From positions 9,300,001-9,364,000 of the forward strand of contig JBITNC010000002.1 in the NCBI GenBank assembly GCA_050084985.1: DNA of 64,000 nucleotides. Direction: 5' to 3'. The DNA is from Nageia nagi. Its lineage: Eukaryota > Pinophyta. Under the pieces are notes generated by a model. It was not told the DNA's origin and made no database searches. It was given only the letters and a program-made list of their open reading frames with translations. Positions 45,946-56,200 of this stretch are shown here, piece by piece (position 1 is the stretch's first letter; each line of letters starts with the position of its first letter). Position numbers and translations under genes: made by a program.

Positions 45946-46249
45946 GTTACCTGCTCTAGAGGTTTCTAGCTTGCAACAACTTAATGTTGACTCTCTTTCC
46001 CTTTACCTTTACCATGCATGGTTCCTTGCTCTTTTACCACTCCCTTCAAGTAATCCTCATCAAGGTCTAGTGTACAAAGACTAATAATATTACATATGGC
46101 TGAATTAATATTTTACAAAGTGAAATTTAGGACGTTGCTAATTAATGGAATATTGTATAAGCTAGAATGTTTTGATTTCATTATTCTTTTACTTCTCCCT
46201 CTTTGAGTAGAAGTAGCTCTACCATTGGCTGAAACATTCTGTAAAATAT
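45946..46249 (-). pseudogene. Gene X, exon part upstream of the element E insertion
   Basis: After an acceptor TTCTTTTAG at 46250, the minus-strand frame reads ILQNVSANGRATSTQRGRSK, HSSLYNIPLISNVLNFTL, then past a TAA, NINSAICNIISLCTLDLDED and YLKGVVKEQGTMHGKGKGKE, later KPLEQVTQ up to the insertion. Three stops (two TAA, one TAG) interrupt an otherwise open 100-codon reading. The phase matches the exon part at 40378-39936. The basic Gly/Lys stretch could bind nucleic acid (inference). No family name can be given. Confidence 0.5.
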
Positions 46250-46488
46250 CTAAAAGAATTTGTTTACCTCTTTATTACACTTACACTTGGCCTCTCATCG
46301 ATGGAATAGAGGGTGGAAGAGTTGTTCACAAAATAATGGGTTGCTTCTATGGAATTAAAATATTGGGTCTTCCACCTTCAAAAATTAAATTTATTGGATT
46401 AGTAATTTAATTATAACACATTGAACTACAAATAATGAAAAATAGATAATTATTTGAAGGTATTCACCTAAGATTACTTTGTTTACCT

Positions 46489-46565
46489 TATGGCTCCAAG
46501 ACTTATGTGGATTCTATGTGAATGAGCTGTTCCTATGTTACTTGCCCTGCTGGTGGTGAAGAAAT
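46489..46565 (-). pseudogene. Gene X, possible small exon
   Basis: A short open block (SSPPAGQVT, then past a stop, EQLIHIEST) ends at a strong splice donor AGCCATAAG|GTAAAC near 46490. The spacing to the next acceptor at 46250 would give an intron of about 240 bases. Assignment to gene X rests on strand and position only. Confidence 0.3.
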
Positions 46566-46631
46566 TATATTTGAACCATATTTACATCTATAATTAATAA
46601 ATAATTTTAAAACTATTTAGAAACTAGACTA

Positions 46632-47032
46632 AATGATTATCTATAATCTCACTAACGATTGTCATGAATTAAGTCATTGATGATCACCTTTAGGATAACA
46701 CTGATGATCATTTGTGATAAGGTACAAATGATCATTTGTGTCATTCTCAAGATGATCGTTAGTAAGTTATCCATGTCGACTATTAATGAGAATGCATAGA
46801 TGATCATTTGTGAGACTGCATAAATGATCATTAATGTTATCCTAAGGATGATTGTTAGTGACTTATCATGATGATCATCTTTAGGATGACATAGATGATC
46901 ATGTCTAAGATTGCATAAATGATCGTTAGTATCATTTAATAGATGATCATCAATGATATTATGTTGATTATCATTAGTCCAGTCTCACTAATGATCGTAT
47001 GTTAAATGATACTAATGATCTTATATGCAATC
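46632..47032. repeat. Palindromic repeat cluster (c)
   Basis: About thirteen ATGATCATT/ATGATCGTT units spaced 28-32 bases apart, for example GATGATCATTTGTGATAAG, AAATGATCATTTGTGTCA and TGATGATCATCTTTAGGATG. Adjacent units often read in opposite senses. The cluster sits between possible exons of gene X and so would be intronic if the gene model holds. Confidence 0.82.
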
Positions 47033-47290
47033 TCACATACTAATTTCCATACTACTAGTGTATGTTGTACAAAGTGTGAATACTTGGGTGTGGGACAATA
47101 GAGTTGTGTTGTTGTAGTTGTTCAAATTCATTATCATCATAAATATTAATTTGAGTAACTTTTTTAATAAAGGAGATGGGTTGTGATTGTAGTATGACAC
47201 AATAGAATTATCCTCAAAATTTGAGATGATATTTACATTTTGCTTACATATTTTTGAAGATTTCCTCACCAATAGTGAATCAATTTCCCC
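47033..47290 (-). pseudogene. Gene X, possible exon
   Basis: The minus-strand frame (MVRKSSKICKQNVNIISNFE, then YYNHNPSPLLKKLLKLIFMM) is open for 79 codons and may extend upstream through LEIRKGKLIHYW near 47300. It ends beside cluster (c). No family resemblance was recognised; inclusion in gene X is inferred from strand, spacing and shared style. Confidence 0.3.
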
Positions 47291-47939
47291 TTACGAATCT
47301 CCAACATCTTCTAGCTATGATCCTTTTATTGCAACTTGTCTATGAGAGGTTTAATTTGCTACCTTCCTCTACATTAAGGTTAAACAAAATTTTCAATAAA
47401 TCATATACAATTATCAATTATATATTGAATACACACAAAATTCTAAATAAAAACATAATTAATGATTCTAATACCTACACTTCTTCTATAGTTAGTGTCA
47501 ATAATTTGATCTAACCATGAATAATTGTTGGAGGTGGGGTACTTTGTAGAGAATAAAGAGCCTCATAGTATAAAGCAAATAAATAGTTGTAGTTGGATAA
47601 GTAGACATTTTGGGAGCTTGATATTTTGATAGTCCCAATGTCATATCGGATCCTATTTACAATGAAAGAGAGCACCAATCAAATATTTTATGCTCAATAC
47701 ATCTCAAAATATAATAAAGCCCCCAAAATAGAATATCTAGTGCTCTCCCTTGTAAAACAATTATGGCCTAGAAAAACTCTACAATAGCCTTCAAGAAAGG
47801 GTTGTGGACATATTGCAAATTGAGACCCCTTCTTGGGGATTGTATTTAACTACAAAAAAATGCTAAATCATCAAACCATTCTAAGTAAAATAAATTAAAA
47901 AGAATGAAAGACACATTAAAATCAATAAAAATAATACTA
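47291..47939. other. Stretch between possible exons of gene X
   Basis: Minus-strand fragments such as SQFAICPQPFLEGYCRVFLG (about 47840-47770) look protein-like but are broken by stops and frame changes. It may contain more coding remnants of gene X. Confidence 0.3.
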
Positions 47940-48485
47940 GACACTTTCATCTGCTAAACATTCAGCTTGGATACCATAGTTTATTTCCAAATGAATTTTA
48001 TCTTTGTCATTTAACAAATTCACCTTCATATGGACCTACTCCTTAGAATCCTTGTAAGGTAGACCTATCAACCTATGTACATCAAACAGTTTGATAGAGG
48101 AAGAAATAAGCTTCCCATGGACTATCATTGTAATAGTCAAATTTTCATTCTTTAATGAGTTAACAATCGCATCGAGAAGAGGAATGTCATTCAAAAATGC
48201 ACCCATTGAAACCAAGGACATAAGGTTGAATTCTTGTAGCTAGGTAAATTCATATTTAGGAGTGGTAATATTCTTAAAAATTTGAGGGCAAATGAGATTC
48301 TTGTAATTGTATGATGGTATGGTAGTCATTGCAGTAGCATTGGAGGTAGACATGGTGATCTTATGTAGTGAGGACTCGAGGAAGGGTGGATTTATAACAG
48401 AGGAGGGAAAGGAAGGAATTGGAAAGTTACATGGGAAAAGAGGGCCAAGAGGCCACAGAGGGAACAACAGATCCAAAGAGGTCAA
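47940..48485 (-). pseudogene. Gene X, first recognised exon (plant-mobile-domain-like)
   Basis: One frame runs from ATG 48485 (MTSLDLLFPLWPLGPLFPCN) to about 47940 with only two TAG stops near 48238 and 48036. Key blocks are SYNYKNLICPQIFKN, LMSLVSMGAFLNDIPLLDAI, and KLISSSIKLFDVHRLIGLPY followed by KDSKE. The last block recalls the GE-x-T(I/L)TLEDVxxLxGLPxxG word of plant transposon-derived mobile-domain proteins, though the match is loose. In that family the domain is shared by MULE-like and Gypsy-like elements. A different unnamed family is possible. Confidence 0.4.
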
Positions 48486-48630
48486 AATGGTGTGGCATGA
48501 GGTGATAATGATCGATGGAAGCCCTTTTATATCAATTGATAGGTGTTAGCATTTATGATATATGGTCAAATTTAATGCCTTTTCTAATAAGTCATTTTAT
48601 TTTGAGTGCAAACAATTGACAGGGCTAGTG

Positions 48631-48990
48631 TATAGATGATCGTCTATATAAAAACATAGATGATCATCTATATAAAAGCACAAATGATCATCTACATAGA
48701 AACATATATGATCATTTATGCTTTTGTATAGATGATAGTTTGCACATTTATGTAGATGATCATCTATGCTTTTGTACATATGATCATTTGTGCTTTTATG
48801 TAGATGATCATCCCTCCCTTTATGTAGATAATCATCTTTATTATAGTGTAGATAATCATTTGTATAAAAGTGCTAATGATCGTATGCACTTTTATATATA
48901 TGATCATGTACACTTTTATGTAGATTATCATCTTTACATTTACACAAGAGATTGTTTACACTGATCTATAGATGATCATCCCTATAAAAT
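48631..48990. repeat. Palindromic repeat cluster (d)
   Basis: About fourteen ATGATCAT cores spaced 22-26 bases, many within the exact palindrome TAGATGATCATCTA or close forms. Units left of about 48715 carry AAAGCA/AAAACA spacers, and those to the right carry the complement TGCTTTT, so the whole cluster is also a large imperfect inverted repeat. Both strands read open as repeats of a YxDDHLCFY-like peptide; these are by-products of the palindrome, not genes. It lies 145 bases upstream of gene X. Confidence 0.85.
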
Positions 48991-49190
48991 TCATAAAACT
49001 AAAAAATAATATATATCACCTAAAAATTCCAACTTTAAAAAATGTAATTTCATCACTTATCTTACATGAGTTTTGAACACCTTTCACATGATTTGAATCG
49101 TGTTTGCTAATGTTTGAAAATTTTGATTTTGCTATCATTCCTTACTCATAATGTTGGTAGTCTCTCTATCAATTTTATTACACCTATGAA

Positions 49191-49392
<202 letters not shown>

Positions 49393-49689
49393 TAGGTAGG
49401 TACAATCTTTGAATAACTAAACTACTAGTTTACTCTTTATTATTAATTATTTTAATTTAAGATATTTTACATACTATTCATTTTATTTGGTATTAACCCA
49501 CTTAATTTTTAGTATCTATAATACACCATAATAGAACATAATCATAAAATGAAAAAAATGTATCTTAATTGATATATCAATAAAAAAATCAATAAATTAA
49601 ATAAATTATAAATGATACCCTTACAAAAGAAATATAAAATATAAGTCAACAAGAAATTTAGAGTGATAAGAAATGTAATATTTCTCATG
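49393..49689. other. AT-rich spacer, nothing recognised
   Basis: No frame, repeat or element end was noticed between the microsatellite and the Copia remnant. Confidence 0.3.
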
Positions 49690-50752
49690 TTTGAGTATTT
49701 GGTTGTAATTCTTATGGTTTTATTCTTAATAAAGAAAATCTCAAATATAGATGAACAAAGTGTGAGTGCATTATGATTAGGTAAATGAGAAGTTTACAAC
49801 TTATAAGTTGTATGATCTCAAATAATGATTTATATAAAGTGAGATATTATTTAGTAAAGATTTTATTTTTCTTCATCATAATATTTATCAAGGATATTCT
49901 TCTTCCATTTCCACATTAGTTTCTAAAAATAAACTTGTTGATATTGATACCAACTCAAATATTGAAGATATTTGTTTTACATATGAATAATTATCTTGTA
50001 GAAATGCATAAGATATCGATGATGAAAATTCCATGAAAATAAGGAGTATTCAAGAAATTTATTTAAAGTAACCTAAAAATTATATTGATTATTCTCTTAT
50101 GAGGATTGTTTTTCCTATTGATGATACATTAATATACGAAGAAGAAAAATGAAATCTAGAATGGGAATCAATGATAAAGGAAAAGTATAGTTTATTTTAC
50201 TATGAATAATGCTTAGGAGATGAAAACACTTCTAAAGGAGAATATATAGTTGTATACAAATAACAATGCTGACCAAATTAACATTTAAAGGATAAGAGGA
50301 TAAGAAAAAAAAAATGGTAGCTAATGTCTTCTAATAGAACGAAGGTATACATTTTACAAAGAATTTTGCTCTTTTTTATGAAGATATATACAATTTATAT
50401 TATTATTATTGTACGTACAAAATTTTGCTTGAAAATTTGTTACATGGATGTGAAAAGTAATTTCTTGAATGATGATTTGAAAGACTAAATTTATATGTAT
50501 CAACAATTAAGATTTATTTAATCTATTTAAGAACATTTAATGTATAGCTAAGTAAATCATTATACAGTATCAAATAATCTCTATGAGTTCCATACTCTAA
50601 AATTAATGACAATTGTTTGCATATAATATTTAATAACAACAAGAATGATATTGGCCTATATACGAAAAAGTATGATGATCATGTGCTTATTATTATCTTA
50701 TATGTGTATCTTTTGATCATTATAGAAAGTGATTTTTCATTTATTGTTGATA

Positions 50753-51308
50753 TGATGTGGAGCATTAGTAAACGACTAGTCTTGTAAGAGGTGACTGCTC
50801 GTTTGTAACCATGTAGTATGTAAAGTGTCAATTGTGTCTGTTCCTTGCCAGCTATGAATTAGTTAGTAGTGTGTTCATCTAAAAATAGAAATTAGTTAGT
50901 AAGGGAAAGGGAAATAAATAGAGGGAAAAAAGATCTATTCTGGAGAAGGGGGACGAAAAGGTTTTGGCAGAGCATCACATGTATGCGAGTATCTCATGTA
51001 AAGACATTGGATTAGTTATTTGGTGCTGATTAGAGTTGCAGGCCATTATGAAGGCTACATCGAATTGTATTAGTATGCTATCTATATTTTATTTCTAAAT
51101 CTTTATCATTTGGAGATCCTCTCTTTGCATCTGTATGTCTTCTCGTTTGGAGATCCTCTCTTTGCATCTGTATGTCTTCTCGTTTGGAGATCCTCTCTTT
51201 GCATCTGTATGTCTTCTTTCTTTCTGTTTTGCTATTGTTTGTGTATTGTTGCCTATTTCTGGGCAATCTAAGATGTAGACTGTTCAGAGGAATAAATGAT
51301 CTGCATCA
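50753..51308 (+). repeat. Solo LTR (556 bp) with TGATA target duplication
   Basis: The sequence starts TGATGTGGAGC and ends GATCTGCATCA, so its ends form the inverted pair TGATG/CATCA. TGATA stands at both 50748-50752 and 51309-51313. Removing it with one TGATA rejoins the Copia RT reading (SFIVD...IYFEM). A TATA-like AAATAAATAGAGGG is at 50911-50924. No gag, pol or second LTR is attached, so it is the product of recombination between two LTRs, orientation taken from the TATA box. Family unknown. Confidence 0.85.
51109..51217 (+). repeat. Three 37-bp tandem units inside the solo LTR
   Basis: TTTGGAGATCCTCTCTTTGC plus ATCTGTATGTCTTCTCG is repeated exactly at 51109, 51146 and 51183. The near-identity of the copies means the expansion is more recent than the decay around it. 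Confidence 0.95.
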
Positions 51309-52186
51309 TGATACTATGGCATAATTGGAGATATATTTTGAGATGATAAACTTGAGATCAATGCATACTTTTCTAGGTATATATAATTGACAAGAATATA
51401 AAATTATGTTTTCATAATCCAAGTAATATTGAAGACCAACTGGGCACTTGATTATAAGCATTCAATTACACGTGTGAGGTTGGGAACAAGTTAAATGCTA
51501 TATTTTTTTATTAAAAAAAATGATATATTTGTATAGATAATTGGTTGAAATTATCTTTTATCTTACTATTAGTGAAATAAATATTGTCCTTTCTAGGTAT
51601 ACGAAAGATCCACAAAAAAAATATTGGATAACAATTGAAAGAAATTTAAATTATATTTAAGGAATACAAAATCTTAGAAATAAATTCAACTTTGTTGGAG
51701 AGTCTATACTTGTTAGATATATAAATTCATATTATGCATGTGATATTCATCATAAAAGGTCTACATCAAAATATGAATTTGATATAAGGCTTGGATCAAT
51801 TTTGAGGAGCAATAAACAATCTCCTCCAATGACTCTATCAATTGTCGAAGTGGAGTGATTAGCTCATTAAATGATATTAAAGAATATTTTTAGCTTGGAT
51901 GATTGATTGATAAGGAAAATCTACCACAATATTATCCTTAACCAAACTTTTGTACTAATAAAAGTTTCATCAAAATGGCAAATAATCTTACCTATCATAC
52001 ATCATTTGAACAATTAAGGCACATTATCATTTTATTTCATAATTTATTTAAGGAGATAAGATTGATTAAAGTTATTGTAGAAGTAAAAATCAGATAATTG
52101 GTATATTAAACAAACCTTTGTTATTGATGAAATCCATTACTTTTTATGACATGATTTGTGTAAAGAAGATTGAAATCAAGGGAGGA

Positions 52187-52850
52187 TGTTTTGAGTAATA
52201 CTAACTTATTAATACCTCTTTGTAAAGAATATATGTACTTTCTTCTATCCCATCTAACTAAAAAATTAAGATTAAAAAAAGATATTAGAATCAATGAAAT
52301 AATTGTTATTTTAAATGTATATAACTCACACATATAAATAAATATATTAAGAAACTAAAATAATATTAAACTCATCCAGCATGTGTAGGGATACTTGAAA
52401 TCTCTCAAGTAATCATGCCTCAAGTTCAAATCTCCTCCACAATTTTATAACCTCATCAAAAAATAGTATTAATATTGAACTTTAATACCCATATATTTTT
52501 TAAACTTAAATATTAATAAATATTCATATTTAAAAAAAAATAGATATGCTAAAAATAATAACATGATTTAATAAATTTATAAATATATATTATAAACCAC
52601 TTACTAATAAATACAAACACAATACCAAGAAATATCTTTTAACCTTATTATTAAACTCATACAATTTAATATTATCCTATCTAAATATATATCAGATAGA
52701 ACATGTGATGTTTTGACATATTCCATATACTAGAGTTTCTTTTTGAACTCCTACATTCAATATTTGACAATATATTTTAAATAAATTATATTATACTTCT
52801 TTACTTTTTCTTTTTGTTCCCATCATATATATAATGTTAGCAGAGTTGAT
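52187..52850. other. AT-rich stretch, possible worn LTR of remnant D
   Basis: TGTTTTGAGTAATACTAAC follows a polypurine tract, and the text could be the 3' LTR of remnant D, but no partner LTR or target duplication was found. Nothing else was recognised apart from a weak tRNA-like phrase near 52377-52445. Confidence 0.35.
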
Positions 52851-52859
52851 CATTGGATA

Positions 52860-53245
52860 CCTTGCTGTATCAGGAATTTAATGTTTCACTTCCACCAAAG
52901 ACGACACATAGCTGTACTCCCTCTACAATCCCATAGACCAATCTTGATCTCCCATGAACATTAATAAAAATTTCCATTTCTAGTTATGAACTTCGGATTT
53001 CCATTCCAACATGAACAACACTTGGCCCATGTTTGGCTTCACTGTTTCATCATTTTGGATGCAGAGCATGCTTGCTAGACCAACTCTCCTTACCTCTTCC
53101 TCGTCTGCACTGTTCGTAATCCATAATGCTCCTCACCTCTTCCTTTGGGAGTTGAGTTGCCACCCACATTGGAAAGTACAACTTGTTGGATTCCTGCAGT
53201 CAAATCTAGGTTCTGATGCCCTGGTATTATTTCCAGCAATGGCAT
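52860..53245 (-). pseudogene. Receptor-like kinase fragment (S-domain/LecRK type, kinase C-lobe)
   Basis: On the minus strand, PLLEIIPGHQNLDLT (53243 onward) matches kinase subdomain IX-X LLEIIsGrrNld. After a frameshift, YFPMWVATQLPKEEVRSIMD and DEEEVRRVGLASMLCIQNDE then TVKPNMGQVLFMLE match the end of the catalytic domain in G-type lectin receptor kinases (YFP.Waa.ql..g....ivD....eEv.R...vaLwCIQdde..RPsMgqVv.mLEG). The conserved Arg of subdomain XI (RPsM) is Lys here. Base composition is noticeably richer in G+C than the surroundings. The fragment is cut at 53245 by the filler and Gypsy F. Full kinases of this type sit in the plasma membrane; only the last third of the domain is here. Confidence 0.75.
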
Positions 53246-53277
53246 AATTGGAGATATATTTTGAGATGATAAACTTG
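53239..53277 (+). repeat. 39-bp filler copied from Copia remnant D
   Basis: These 39 bases, from ATGGCATAATTGG to GATGATAAACTTG, are identical to 51316-51354 in the RT region of remnant D. They lie exactly between the kinase fragment and Gypsy element F. ATGGCAT may be shared with the kinase side and TTG with the Gypsy side. Confidence 0.92.
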
Positions 53278-56200
53278 TAGCCTCAAAAAGACCATGTCAT
53301 ATACCTAAAACTCCCTTTCCACATGTTGCTAATCAGCCTATTATTTCATATGATGTTGGGCTATCTAAAGGTTATCCTTGAGCAAATGAAGAATATCATC
53401 TCGAGTAACTAAAGCTCAATCACCTACCTGAACTTTACTGGTACCTACAACATATGAGGTGACTATTGGTGGAGCTTGACCATACACTACTTCATAGGGG
53501 GTCATTTTGTTGGTAGAATGATAAGATGTATTATACCACTACTTGACCAAGGGAAGCCATCATACCCAATGCATAGGTTGTGTTGAATCAAAATAACGTA
53601 AATATGTTCTCAAGCATTTATTGATAATTTTAGTCTAACCATCAGTTTGTGGGTGATATGTTGAGCTCATATTTAGTTGGGTACCTTGCAGTTTAAAAAG
53701 CTCTTACAAAAAATGACTTGTAAAAGTGGGATCATGATCACTAACAATCATCTTTGGCATGCCATGAAGTTTAAAATTTGTATCTAGGAATAATTGTACC
53801 ACTGTCTCTTCTTTGTAGGGATGAGCCAATGAACCAAAATGAGCATATTTAGATAATCGATCAATAGCCACTAGAATAATTGATTACCATGATATTTAGG
53901 AAGGCCTTCAATGAAATCCATTGAGATATCGATCCATGTATAGGTAGGTATGGGGAGAGGTTGAAGGAGTCCTGGAGTACCCACTAGCTCACCCTTTTAT
54001 CTTTGACACACATCATAAGCTACCACAGACTGCTTGATATCCAATTTCATACCTATCCAATAGAATGACTGTGCCACTTGCTTATAGGTTTTTAAAAATC
54101 CTTCATGTCCTAATGTAGGTGTGGAATGCAATTCGACAAGTATTTTTGATTTACATTTTGAAGGAGATGGTAACAAAATTTGACCTTTGAATCTCAAAAT
54201 ACCATCATGCCATGTATGGTGTGGTTTACTCATGGGGTCTTGAGTGATTTGTTTTAGTAATTCTTGGGTGGAGCTATCCTCTATCCACTCTTATTTAACT
54301 TTGTCAAACCATTAAGGAATAGAAGATGAAAGAGCTTGCAACACTACTTGATCTTTAGATTTTCTAGACAAAGCCTCGGTAACCACATTCTCCTTACCTT
54401 TACAGTATACTATCTCATACGCTAATAGTTTGGTCACCCATTTTTATTGCTCATGCATAGAAATGTGCTGCTCAATAAAAAATTTCAAACTATGATAATC
54501 TATGAGGATGATGAAATGGCAACTAATGAGATATGGTCTCCAATGTTGAACTGCATGAATGATGGCAAGCATTTCTTTTTCATAAGTGGATTTGCCCAAA
54601 TTTTTTCCAAAGAGTGCTCTATTAGTGAATGCCAAGGGATGCCCTTCCTGCATTAATACTACCTCGATTCCTACTCCACGAGCATCACTTTCTATCATAA
54701 AGGTTTTAGAAAAATCTAGCATTGCTAATATTGGGGTGGTACACATCGCCTCCTTAAGCTTAATGAAAGCTACCTTAGCTTGAGGGGACCATTGGAAAGC
54801 ATTATTTTTTAACAACATGGTTAGAGATGCTACAATATTGCCATAATCTTTCACAAATTTTTGATAATAGCTTATCAACCCTAAGAATCCTAGAAGACTT
54901 TTCAAAGATTTAGGAATAGACCAGTTCTGCATGTCAGCAATCTTTTGTGGATCCACCTTAACTCCCTCTTCAGATATAACATGGCCTAAGTAGTCAATTT
55001 CCCTCTTATCAAATGAATATTTTAATTTTTTTGCATATAGCTAGTGTTCCTTCAAGATTTGTAGGGTTTGGTCAACATGTGCCACATGTTCCTACCATGT
55101 CTTACTATAGATCAAGATATCATCAAAGGAAATTAAAATGAACTTCCTAAGGAATGGATGAAACACCTAATTCATTAAACTTTGAAATGTGGATGGAGCA
55201 TTTGTTAGGCCAAAAGGTATGACTAGGAACTCATAATGTCCCTCATGGGTGCGAAATGCAATTTTTGGTATATCCTGCTCCTTGAGACAAATTTGGTGAA
55301 ACCCAAATTATAGGTCCAACTTGGAAAAATATCTTGCCCCATGCAATTCATCCAATATTTCACCAATGATTGAGATGGAAAATTTTTCCTTGATTGTAAT
55401 TTTGTTGAGGGCCTTGAAATCCACACACATATGCCATGAAGCATATTTCTTATGAACCAATATAATTGGAGAAGAATATGGGCTTATGCTAGGTTGGATT
55501 ACTCCTACATCCAACAATTCCTTAACCAATTTTTCAATTTTATTTTTTTGTAAGCAAGGATATCAATAAAGATGAATGTTTAGTGGGTGACTTATTGGCA
55601 CCACCTAGATAGCATGATCATGTGATCACTAGGATGGTAACCCATTGGTTCTTCAAAGGTACTTGAATACTTACTTAAGATGGGATGAATATTCTTAGGC
55701 TCTATGATTTCAAATTTGGTGATTAATAAGGAGTGTAACTATGCCAAGATCCCCTTTCCAATTTTTTGTAGGATCTTTTCCATGAGATGTGAGCTCATAA
55801 TTTGTACAGATCCATCCTATAATTCCTTATCACTAGGACCATCAACATCAAGCAAATATAACTTTTATTGTGTATAATGATGACCATGAATAAATTTCTC
55901 ATCATAATTATAGCATAATCCCTTCTTTCGATGTTCTTGCATTTCCTCCCATGTTAACTTCTTAGTTTGCATTATGCAATTCGATGGTGGGGCACTTGTG
56001 TTATTAGAGGAATGGGAAATATTATGTGTTTTGGTTAATGGAGGTCTTGCATTTCATCGATGAGCATTGGCTTTATCTTCAATGAGTTTTGCTAAGGCAA
56101 TAGCATCCATAAGAGTTTTGGGATTAAACATTTTGACCTCTGGTTTAATTTCTTCCTCTAAGCCATTGATAAAATAACTTGTGAAAATGCATCATCCAAC

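Larger units (their letters stand above)
49690..52186 (+). pseudogene. pol: Copia pol remnant D (linker, RT, RNase H), split by a solo LTR
   Basis: Linker region near 50040-50180: RSIQEIYLK and PIDDTLIYEEE resemble the Copia stretch between integrase and RT (RslqdIye...., fEEA...W..Am.eE). RT: YMDVKSNFLNDDLKD (near 50446) matches qmDVKsAFLnGdLeE, and DDHVLIIILYV (near 50680) matches the strand before YVDD. The solo LTR at 50753-51308 cuts the frame. It resumes with IYFEMINLRSMHTFLGI (51331), matching FeMtDLGlmhyFLGi. RNase H: NLRNKFNFVGESILVRYINS and YACDIHHKRSTSKYEF (near 51680-51770), with VSRYTKDPQKKYW-like text before. A purine tract GAAATCAAGGGAGGA ends at 52186, so an LTR should begin at 52187 (TGTTTTGAGT). 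Confidence 0.78.

Noticed and set aside
48597-48964. YVDD-like words in repeat frames suggesting reverse transcriptase
   Set aside because: The YVDDHL peptide comes from translating the palindrome TAGATGATCATCTA; no other RT motif is near.
46632-48990. Regularly spaced short palindromic repeats resembling a CRISPR array
   Set aside because: Repeats are diverged, spacing varies, spacers are themselves similar, and the setting is plant nuclear DNA.
52377-52445. Weak tRNA-Ser-like phrase (ACTTGAAATCT ... AGTTCAAATCTCC)
   Set aside because: No acceptor or D arm could be paired. It might be a worn SINE promoter, but the evidence is too thin.
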